A DNA stretch of 23,205 nucleotides from a virus. Of this stretch, positions 1 to 4,451 are shown in pieces (the stretch's first letter is position 1; each line of letters starts with the position of its first letter). Under the pieces are notes generated by a model, which was given only the letters and a program-made list of their open reading frames with translations, ran no database searches and had not been told where the DNA came from. The stretch spans positions 1-23,205 of the IMG/VR virus record IMGVR_UViG_3300046517_000635; one strand, given 5' to 3'. The position numbers and the translations under genes are program-made.

Positions 1-225
1 GTTCGCCGCCTCGCTGTAGACGGGATCGGCCATGGCGAATTCCGCGGCCTCGCCGACCGCTTTGCCCGCCGTGCGATACTTGACGATCAGGGCGGCGCGG
101 ACCTGCCGGCGGCGCTCGTCCATCGCCTCCGCCGTAGCCCGTGCCTCGCCGGCCGCTTCCAACGCCGCTTCCAGCGCTTCCAGGGCCGACGCCAGGCGTT
201 CCTCGTCTGTCAGCGAGTTTCTCAC
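1..225 (-). CDS. Hypothetical protein, 3' end cut by window edge
   Basis: A frame opens at a GTG (225) and stays open for 75 codons to the window edge, so the C-terminus is missing. The protein is Ala/Glu/Arg-rich and almost entirely helical in character, starting VRNSLTDEERLASALEALEA, and reads like a coiled coil. The GTG shares a GTGA overlap with the stop of the upstream gene (222-485), the same junction type used elsewhere in this operon, which supports the start. I recognise no family. It is the last visible gene of the left operon. Confidence 0.6.
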   Translation of the reverse strand, partial: MRNSLTDEERLASALEALEAALEAAGEARATAEAMDERRRQVRAALIVKYRTAGKAVGEAAEFAMADPVYSEAAN

Positions 226-485
226 CGCGCCTTGTTCCGTTCGTACCACGCCTTGTCCCTGGCCCGCTTGAGCTCGCGCCATTCCGGGTCGTTCGCCCAG
301 CGCTCGCGCTTCCTCGCGTTGATCACGTCTCTGCATTTCGCATAGCGGGCGCGCTTGCCCTCGGGCGTCTGGGACGGGTGAGCCCTAAGCCGCTCGAGCC
401 GAACCTCGCGCCACAGCTGATCGACCTCCTCGGCGGTCAACGGACGCTTGCGGGATAGCGCTTCGAGGGCATCGGCGCGGTTCAT
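222..485 (-). CDS. Small basic hypothetical protein
   Basis: This gene encodes 87 residues and is rich in Arg, Lys, Glu and Trp. Its C-terminal half (DPEWRELKRARDKAWYERNK) is a very basic amphipathic helix, similar in style to the basic tails near phage HNH endonucleases, but no HNH residues are present. A nucleic-acid-binding role is only a guess. The start ATG overlaps the stop of the upstream gene by one base (TAATG at 485), which implies translational coupling. No family is recognised. Confidence 0.65.
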   Translation of the reverse strand: MNRADALEALSRKRPLTAEEVDQLWREVRLERLRAHPSQTPEGKRARYAKCRDVINARKRERWANDPEWRELKRARDKAWYERNKAR

Positions 486-1225
486 TACGCGGCGATCATC
501 GAGACTTCTGCGAAGCCGGCCTTGATCGCGACATATTCGCGCTCGAGCGGGCCACGCTCATCCTCGTCGAGCATGTTGATCGCGTCGATCTGCTTCTTGA
601 GCCAGGCCTTACACTCCTGCTCGGACGTGCATTCGGCGAGCGTCCGGCGCAGCTGCCTCAGGCTTTCGCTGGCCTCTGGGATGGCCTCCGGGATCGCTAG
701 CGACGGCTGGTCATATGCTTCCTGGCGCGTCATCGCGCCGGGCTTCGCCTCGGACATCGGCTGGGCGCCGCCCTGGTCGTAGACGCCCTGCATTTCCTCA
801 TAGGGCGTCGTCTCGAGCCCGACATCCATCATGACGACGACGTGGGCGAAGGCCGATCGACAGGCGCGGCTGATCGCCCGGGTCTGCGCCATGCCGCGCC
901 GCGCGAACATCGGGCGGCTGGCCCAGGTCTTTTCATCGTCGCCGACAAAGCCTTCTGCCCTGGCAATCTCGACGCCATCGGCCATGCGGCGGATGACGCC
1001 TTCCGCGGCAATGCCGCCCTCGGCCGGGTGGACGTTCTCGGCGCTCGCAACGCAGCCATGGGCAAGAGCGATGGCCTGCCAGCCCTCGACGGGCACGTAG
1101 CGTTTGCCCTGCAGCTTGATGGCGCGCTTGATGACGACTTCCTTGCACAGGCTGGCGGCGTCGGTGCTGGCCCGCCAGATCTCGATATTGCGCTGCGAAT
1201 TGTCGATTACGGCGGGAAGGTTCAT
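485..1225 (-). CDS. Probable phage single-strand annealing/recombination protein
   Basis: The protein is 246 residues. The central block, around residues 95-145, reads WASRPMFARRGMAQTRAISR followed by ACRSAFAHVVVMMDVGLETTP. This A-Q-T-R-A-I-S-R type helix resembles the conserved central part of Erf/Sak-like annealing proteins and is common in proteins encoded beside Gp157 genes. The N-terminal part (VIKRAIKLQGKRYVPVEGW) looks like a mixed alpha/beta domain, and the C-terminal hundred residues are a helical Pro/Glu-rich tail. If the call is right, it would anneal complementary single strands during phage recombination in the cytoplasm. The neighbouring Gp157-family gene, 22 bases upstream, supports a recombination module. 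AAAGGA precedes the start. Family assignment is from recalled resemblance, not from a profile search. Confidence 0.6.
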   Translation of the reverse strand: MNLPAVIDNSQRNIEIWRASTDAASLCKEVVIKRAIKLQGKRYVPVEGWQAIALAHGCVASAENVHPAEGGIAAEGVIRRMADGVEIARAEGFVGDDEKTWASRPMFARRGMAQTRAISRACRSAFAHVVVMMDVGLETTPYEEMQGVYDQGGAQPMSEAKPGAMTRQEAYDQPSLAIPEAIPEASESLRQLRRTLAECTSEQECKAWLKKQIDAINMLDEDERGPLEREYVAIKAGFAEVSMIAA

Positions 1226-1247
1226 GGCATGAATTCCTTTGTTATGG

Positions 1248-1745
1248 TCACTTGCGGCGGATCGTAAGTGAGGGCTTGGGCGGGTCCAATCTCAGCCAGT
1301 TAGGCAGCACCGGATCGGCCGGGTTGAAATGGGCCTTGATCGCGTCGAGGTTCGGCCTGGGAACCGAGACGGTGAACTCCTCGGGGACCGCCGCGGGGTC
1401 TGTCACGGCCAGCTTGGCGGGCAGTTGGCGCACCGACAAAGTGGCCTCTGGTAGCGTGATCTTATCAAGGCCGGCGCAGTCAAGCAGCGCCGTCACCGCG
1501 TCGCGCTTGGCGGCTATGCGCGCCTCGAACCGCCGCTTGCGCTCGGTGCGGTCGTCGATCTGTGCTTTCAGCGCCGCGGCGTTGCCCTCGTCCTGCTCGA
1601 TCCACCACAGGAGCTTTTCGAGCATCGGGTGGAGGTCGGTTTCAGATTCGAGCATGTCGGCTAGGAGGATGTCGTCCTCTTCGTCCCGCAACATATCAGC
1701 GATGGCTTTGACCTGGATTGTGGTGATGTCATATCTCGGGGTCAT
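1248..1745 (-). CDS. Siphovirus Gp157 family protein
   Basis: The 165-residue protein has the standard Gp157 layout. A helical N-terminus (residues about 20-60) is followed by a coiled-coil segment rich in charged residues (IDDRTERKRRFEARIAAKRD), then a beta-rich tail with the typical phrases LDKITLPEATLSVRQLPAKL and VSVPRPNLDAIKAHF. Gp157 was named from a Streptococcus thermophilus phage and was linked to phage resistance when expressed in the host. In many phages it lies beside recombination genes, as here. Its biochemical role is unknown. The start ATG overlaps the stop of the small membrane protein gene upstream. Confidence 0.85.
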   Translation of the reverse strand: MTPRYDITTIQVKAIADMLRDEEDDILLADMLESETDLHPMLEKLLWWIEQDEGNAAALKAQIDDRTERKRRFEARIAAKRDAVTALLDCAGLDKITLPEATLSVRQLPAKLAVTDPAAVPEEFTVSVPRPNLDAIKAHFNPADPVLPNWLRLDPPKPSLTIRRK

Positions 1746-1834
1746 TTCCAGTCTTCCTCCCTGATAGAACTGGTGACGGCAAAGCCGGAGATGATGAGTG
1801 TCCAGAGCAGCCAGGCCGGGATCGTGATGGTCAC
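1742..1834 (-). CDS. Tiny single-span membrane protein (30 aa)
   Basis: A GTG start at 1834 gives a 30-residue peptide. It has one hydrophobic segment (TIPAWLLWTLIISGFAVTS) and a charged tail (IREEDWK). Two junctions argue that it is real. Its GTG forms a GTGA overlap with the upstream stop at 1831, and its own stop forms an ATGA overlap with the Gp157 start at 1745. Without it the operon would have its only sizeable gap besides 1226-1247. Function is unknown; one transmembrane helix is predicted by eye. Confidence 0.65.
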   Translation of the reverse strand: MTITIPAWLLWTLIISGFAVTSSIREEDWK

Positions 1835-2019
1835 GCAGCCCTCCGATGTGCTGCCCGCTCGGCCATCTGCTTGCGATAATCGGCGATCACGGTGCGGGTG
1901 AGCTGACGGTAAAACGCCCGCGTGCCGGGGAATGGCGTCAGTCGCGCCATCATGCGAAGGTTGCGGATGTAGGCGTCCAGCGGCACGCTCTGGCCCATCT
2001 GGGTGACGCGCTCGGTCAT
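1831..2019 (-). CDS. Small basic hypothetical protein
   Basis: The product is 62 residues, Arg- and Met-rich, with a helical C-terminus (FYRQLTRTVIADYRKQMAER). No family is recognised. Both ends are fixed by 4-base overlaps: ATGA at its start with the gene upstream and GTGA at its stop with the tiny membrane protein. It therefore belongs to the same polycistronic early left transcript. Confidence 0.65.
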   Translation of the reverse strand: MTERVTQMGQSVPLDAYIRNLRMMARLTPFPGTRAFYRQLTRTVIADYRKQMAERAAHRRAA

Positions 2020-2189
2020 GCTTCTAACCTCTGCTCAAGCAAGTCGGCGATGCGCTTGAGGCTGATCGCGATGGACAGGCTCGTGTGGGTCTCCCATGAG
2101 ATGCCGCCATTGTCGGAAGCGTTCTCCAAAGCATTGGCCTGTGGTTCCAGGGCCGCATACGCAGCGAGCAGGGCTTCTGCTTCCCTCAT
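2016..2189 (-). CDS. Small helical hypothetical protein (57 aa)
   Basis: The 57-residue product starts MREAEALLAAYAALEPQANA and ends KRIADLLEQRLEA. It is predicted to be mostly alpha-helical and acidic. ATGA overlaps tie it to the genes on both sides (2186-2189 and 2016-2019). No domain is recognised, and there is no cysteine cluster or membrane segment. It is probably a minor early protein whose role cannot be read from sequence. Confidence 0.6.
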   Translation of the reverse strand: MREAEALLAAYAALEPQANALENASDNGGISWETHTSLSIAISLKRIADLLEQRLEA

Positions 2190-2341
2190 CCCGTCACCAC
2201 GGCGAAGGCCACGAACACCACCGCGAACAGCCCGACGATCACCAGCCCGTTAAGCAGCCCATGGAAGAGGTTGACGCCCGTGTCGGCGGAATAGTCGTCC
2301 GCGACGTCGGGAAGGTCGATGGGAAGGGGGTCGTATTTCAC
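2186..2341 (-). CDS. Small membrane protein with C-terminal anchor
   Basis: I choose the GTG at 2341 (peptide VKYDPLPIDLPDV...), giving 51 residues, because it makes a GTGA overlap with the stop of the upstream gene. A longer reading from 2380 would run into that gene. The first 25 residues are acidic and polar. The rest is one hydrophobic helix (LNGLVIVGLFAVVFVAFAVV) ending two residues before the C-terminus, so it is probably tail-anchored in the inner membrane. Function is unknown; early phage membrane peptides sometimes act in exclusion or host takeover, but nothing here proves that. Confidence 0.65.
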   Translation of the reverse strand: MKYDPLPIDLPDVADDYSADTGVNLFHGLLNGLVIVGLFAVVFVAFAVVTG

Positions 2342-2622
2342 AGTGGGTAGCCTCCGCGAAGGGCCTGACGCTCGCGCCATGCCTGCTGGTGCCGGTCATC
2401 CGCCGTCATCGGCGGCTCGCTGGCGTTGTCGGCCTGCTGGCGTTCAAACGCCGCCTCGCAGTAGCAATGCGCGGGGAAGGGACAGTCGAGGCCGCTGCCG
2501 CACTTGATCCAGCCGGTGCCGCCGCATTCCTCGCATTCGATCAGCTGTGGTCGCAGATGCAGCCGGTCCACAACGCCTTCGCCATTGCAGGCGCGGCACT
2601 CGGCTTCGAGTTCGTGGGTCAT
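2338..2622 (-). CDS. Cys-rich zinc-ribbon protein with DnaJ-like knuckles
   Basis: The 94-residue protein carries two CxxCxGxG-type knuckles (CRACNGEG near residue 9 and CEECGGTG near residue 31). Further Cys and His residues follow (KCGSGLDCPFPAHCYC), so it probably binds one or two zinc ions as a DnaJ-type zinc finger does. No J-domain is present. The start at 2622 is set by an ATGA overlap with the upstream gene; the same frame is open much further upstream but overlaps that gene and has unlikely composition. It may bind protein or nucleic acid; the partner is unknown. Confidence 0.7.
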   Translation of the reverse strand: MTHELEAECRACNGEGVVDRLHLRPQLIECEECGGTGWIKCGSGLDCPFPAHCYCEAAFERQQADNASEPPMTADDRHQQAWRERQALRGGYPL

Positions 2623-2957
2623 GCTGCCAGATCCTGATCGCGCTTGGCGAAATAGGCTTCGGAATTGGCCTGCCAGCGGGCGCGCATCGCGTCGGCCTCG
2701 CGGTCTGCCGCGGTGCTCGTCTGCTCCAGGCTGTCGGCCAGCCCGGCGAGACGCCGCGCGAGCTCCAGCCCGCCCGCCAGGTCGAGGTTGCAGCCATCGC
2801 GTCGCGCTTCGGCGCTGAGGCGGTTGAACTCGCGCATGACCGGGTTGCGTGGGTTGATCGCCTCGGCGGCGACGTGGTCGCAGGCGGCCTTGATGCGAGC
2901 CTCCATCGCGGCCAGCTTCGCCTCGCGGGTCTGGGGTCCGAGGTGCCAGGTCGTCAT
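2619..2957 (-). CDS. Helical hypothetical protein, first gene of the left operon
   Basis: This 112-residue protein is Ala/Arg/Glu-rich and predicted helical (REAKLAAMEARIKAACDHVA, then ELARRLAGLADSLEQT). It is the promoter-proximal gene of the left operon. A clear GGAGG (2964-2968) lies seven bases before the ATG at 2957. The leader from the predicted start site (about 2993) is roughly 36 nt and contains a short CCGCC/GGCGG inverted repeat (2972-2989) close to the ribosome site. No family is recognised. Confidence 0.7.
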   Translation of the reverse strand: MTTWHLGPQTREAKLAAMEARIKAACDHVAAEAINPRNPVMREFNRLSAEARRDGCNLDLAGGLELARRLAGLADSLEQTSTAADREADAMRARWQANSEAYFAKRDQDLAA

Positions 2958-2999
2958 CGTCTGCCTCCATTCCGCCTGCCGTTTGGCGGTGTGGGGAGG

Positions 3000-3028
3000 A
3001 CATTACAGACTGTAACAGGGCTCGTCAA
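3000..3028 (-). promoter_or_regulatory. Early left promoter (PL-like)
   Basis: Read on the minus strand, TTGACG (3023-3028) and TAATGT (3000-3005) are separated by exactly 17 bases, a good sigma-70 type layout. Transcription would start near 2993 and enter the operon at 2957. One operator (3003-3015) covers the spacer and the first three bases of the -10 box. A second (3028-3040) abuts the -35 box. Repressor bound there would block RNA polymerase directly. Confidence 0.75.
3003..3015. promoter_or_regulatory. Operator OL1 (perfect 13-bp palindrome)
   Basis: TTACAG-A-CTGTAA is a perfect inverted repeat with 6-bp arms and a single central base. It overlaps the -10 of the left promoter by three bases. 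Two near-identical copies lie on the cro/repressor side (3454-3466 and 3488-3500), which marks it as the binding site of the phage repressor and Cro. Confidence 0.8.
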
Positions 3029-3040
3029 TACAGATTGTAA
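3028..3040. promoter_or_regulatory. Operator OL2 (imperfect copy)
   Basis: ATACAGATTGTAA matches the perfect operator at 11 of 13 positions. Its centre is 25 bp from the centre of OL1, and it touches the -35 box of the left promoter. This spacing is about two and a half helical turns. Confidence 0.7.
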
Positions 3041-3096
3041 CAACGACAGCCATTATTTTTCGGCGAGGGTTTGCACACCGTAGAATTGCTGGGTGG

Positions 3097-3417
3097 CTAG
3101 GCGGCGGTCCCGTCGCGCACGATGGCGCGGGTCACTTCGACGATCGTGCGCCTCTGTGCCTGGCTGGCGCGATCCCAGAAGTCGAACACTTCGGCGTCCA
3201 TGTTCCGCAGGTCGAGATCGAGTACATGGCCCGGCGTGGTGTTGAGCGCGGCGGCGAGACGCCGCAGCCATTTGGCGGAAAGGCCGCGTTCGCCGGTTTC
3301 GAGGTGGCTGATCATGCCCGCAGTGGTGCCGATCTTCTCGGCCAGCTCCTCTTGCGACATGCGGCGATGTTCACGCCATGCGCGCAGATTGTTCGGGCCG
3401 CCGTTCTTGTTCGCCAT
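3097..3417 (-). CDS. CI-like lysogeny repressor, XRE-family HTH
   Basis: From ATG 3417 the protein has 106 residues. Residues about 9-65 form a classic Cro/CI-type helix-turn-helix (LRAWREHRRMSQEELAEKIG, then TTAGMISHLETGERGLSAKW). The C-terminal 40 residues (MDAEVFDFWDRASQAQRRTI) may mediate oligomerisation. There is no LexA-like Ser/Lys protease domain, so induction would not be by RecA-stimulated self-cleavage of this protein. The frame is open upstream to 3582, but those starts lie upstream of the predicted -10 (3424-3429), and the HTH begins normally from 3417. No Shine-Dalgarno sequence precedes 3417, so the mRNA is probably leaderless, as lambda cI is when made from PRM. It is divergent from the Cro-like gene with operators between them. 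Confidence 0.85.
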   Translation of the reverse strand: MANKNGGPNNLRAWREHRRMSQEELAEKIGTTAGMISHLETGERGLSAKWLRRLAAALNTTPGHVLDLDLRNMDAEVFDFWDRASQAQRRTIVEVTRAIVRDGTAA

Positions 3418-3423
3418 CGCTAC

Positions 3424-3429
3424 ATTGTA
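3424..3429 (-). promoter_or_regulatory. Probable -10 box of the repressor promoter (PRM-like)
   Basis: On the minus strand TACAAT sits seven bases upstream of the repressor ATG (3417), which would place the transcription start at or within a base or two of the start codon. No good -35 lies 17 bp upstream (AGGATT), as in activator-dependent PRM promoters. Operator 3454-3466 lies just upstream of the expected -35, the place where a bound repressor could contact polymerase. Confidence 0.5.
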
Positions 3430-3453
3430 GGAAAGGGCGGCGAGACAATCCTT

Positions 3454-3466
3454 GGACAGACTGTAA
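3454..3466. promoter_or_regulatory. Operator OR2 (imperfect copy)
   Basis: GGACAGACTGTAA keeps the right half-site and centre intact and differs at the two outer bases on the left. Its centre lies 34 bp from OR1. It sits between the two divergent promoters, adjacent to the presumed -35 of the repressor promoter. Confidence 0.65.
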
Positions 3467-3474
3467 ATCAGGTC

Positions 3475-3503
3475 TTGCGTTCCATTGTTACGGACTGTAA
3501 CAT
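3475..3503 (+). promoter_or_regulatory. Early right promoter (PR-like)
   Basis: TTGCGT (3475-3480) and TAACAT (3498-3503) are separated by 17 bases. Transcription would begin at about 3509-3511, immediately before the cro ATG at 3512. Operator 3488-3500 covers the spacer and the first three bases of the -10 box, exactly the geometry seen at the left promoter. Confidence 0.7.
3488..3500. promoter_or_regulatory. Operator OR1
   Basis: TTACGGACTGTAA differs from the perfect left operator at one position. It overlaps the -10 of the right promoter by three bases. Confidence 0.75.
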
Positions 3504-3511
3504 CCGTCGCC

Positions 3512-3718
3512 ATGCTGCCGACCAGCCCCACAGAACTCTCCAAGCTGCTCAACATCAGTCCGGCGTATGCTAGCTTGCTCAAGAGCGGCGTCCGTCCGTG
3601 GACGAGGGCGCTGGCAATAGCCGCCTATCGAAAGACCGGCGCCAAGATTGGCCCGATCGCCACTGCGACAGACGCCGAGATCGACGTGTTGGAGCGGTTC
3701 GAGGATCGGGCAGCGTGA
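3512..3718 (+). CDS. Cro-like small HTH regulator
   Basis: The 68-residue protein starts MLPTSPTELSKLLNISPAYA and continues SLLKSGVRPWTRALAIAAYR. This matches the short Cro/YdaS-like HTH, where helix 2 is ELSKLLNI, the recognition helix is SPAYASLLKSG, and a RALAIAAYRKTG helix follows. The frame is open upstream from 3485, but that start lies upstream of the predicted -10 and could not be transcribed from it. The ATG at 3512 is only about 1-3 bases from the expected transcription start and has no Shine-Dalgarno, so the mRNA is probably leaderless. It likely binds the same operators as the repressor and favours the lytic state. Confidence 0.8.
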   Translation: MLPTSPTELSKLLNISPAYASLLKSGVRPWTRALAIAAYRKTGAKIGPIATATDAEIDVLERFEDRAA

Positions 3719-3723
3719 CCGCG

Positions 3724-3954
3724 CTACTCGGCACGCGCGCTCTTGACGGGCGTTTTCTTGATGGTCGTTTTCTTGAGGGGCACGATAACGGGTGGGCGCT
3801 GTTCCCACTGATCGAGCACTCGCCGCCCTTTCTCCATGTACTTCCGAAATACGCTCGGCAGCATGACATACTCGGTCCCGGAACTTTTGACGTGTACCAG
3901 CCCGTCGATGATCCTCACCTTCGGCACATCGTCCAAGAACACTCCCCTGGCCAT
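3724..3954 (-). CDS. Small hypothetical protein with basic tail
   Basis: The 76-residue protein has a beta-rich first half (VPKVRIIDGLVHVKSSGTEY), a helical phrase FRKYMEKGRRVLDQWEQRPP, and a Lys/Thr-rich tail (LKKTTIKKTPVKSA). It converges with cro, with only five bases between stops. The start is uncertain: the ATG at 3954 has no good ribosome site, and a GTG further in is possible. Its promoter would lie in 3955-4028. It might be a regulator-associated protein of the immunity region; no family is recognised. Confidence 0.55.
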   Translation of the reverse strand: MARGVFLDDVPKVRIIDGLVHVKSSGTEYVMLPSVFRKYMEKGRRVLDQWEQRPPVIVPLKKTTIKKTPVKSARAE

Positions 3955-3979
3955 GCCTCATGGCTAGCCGGGCTGGCTG

Positions 3980-4023
3980 GCAGTCGGTTTCCATTTTCGG
4001 CTGCGGTTGAGCAGTCGGCTTCC
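3980..4023. repeat. Direct repeat pair in the divergent promoter region
   Basis: GCAGTCGGTTTCC (3980-3992) and GCAGTCGGCTTCC (4011-4023) match at 12 of 13 positions and are 31 bp apart start to start, about three helical turns. They sit between the divergent genes at 3954 and 4029, the position expected for an activator binding site such as that of lambda CII, which also reads a direct repeat. Confidence 0.5.
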
Positions 4024-4028
4024 CTGCC

Positions 4029-4451
4029 GTGAGCCGGACGCCCCGGCACGAGGATTTCTATGACGCGCTGCGGCAAGGCATCCAGCGGGCCTGTGCGCGC
4101 ACCTCCCCGCGCGAGGTCGCAGCAGCGGTCGACCTGTCGAAGAAGGCGCTCGGCAATATCCTGACCGGCGGCGAGACCAATGCCAAGATGCCGTTCGACC
4201 TGCTGTCGGTCGAGCCGGGCGCGCTGGACGATGTCGTCGCACTCTACGGCGCGCGGATCGTCCTGGCCGAGCCGGCGACCGCGTTCGGCGATCTCGCCAC
4301 GGCGCTTGCCCGGTTCGCCTTGTTCATCGCCGAAAACCCCGGCCGCGATCACCAGACCTGCGTCAAGGGCGAGGCTTTGGCGCGCGAGCTCCATGCCGCG
4401 ACCGGCGCGTGGATCGAGCGCTGCCGGACGATCCGGGGGTCGCGGCCATGA
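4029..4451 (+). CDS. Putative HTH regulator (CII-position protein)
   Basis: The start is GTG at 4029 and the product has 140 residues. Residues about 27-50 (SPREVAAAVDLSKKALGNIL) look like a helix-turn-helix in which the second helix begins at KKALGNIL. The remainder is helical with no metal or catalytic motif. Its place right after the Cro-like gene matches that of CII-type regulators. The direct repeat just upstream (3980-4023) would be a plausible target. The stop overlaps the methyltransferase start by ATGA. This is an inference from position and a visual HTH; it might instead be a replication-associated protein. Confidence 0.55.
   Translation: MSRTPRHEDFYDALRQGIQRACARTSPREVAAAVDLSKKALGNILTGGETNAKMPFDLLSVEPGALDDVVALYGARIVLAEPATAFGDLATALARFALFIAENPGRDHQTCVKGEALARELHAATGAWIERCRTIRGSRP

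Noticed and set aside
3485-3511. Upstream starts for the Cro-like gene
   Set aside because: They lie on or upstream of the predicted -10 and operator, so they would not be on the transcript from that promoter.
4409-4447. Longer start for the methyltransferase
   Set aside because: It adds 13 residues inside the previous gene; ATG 4448 gives the ATGA junction and begins right before motif I.
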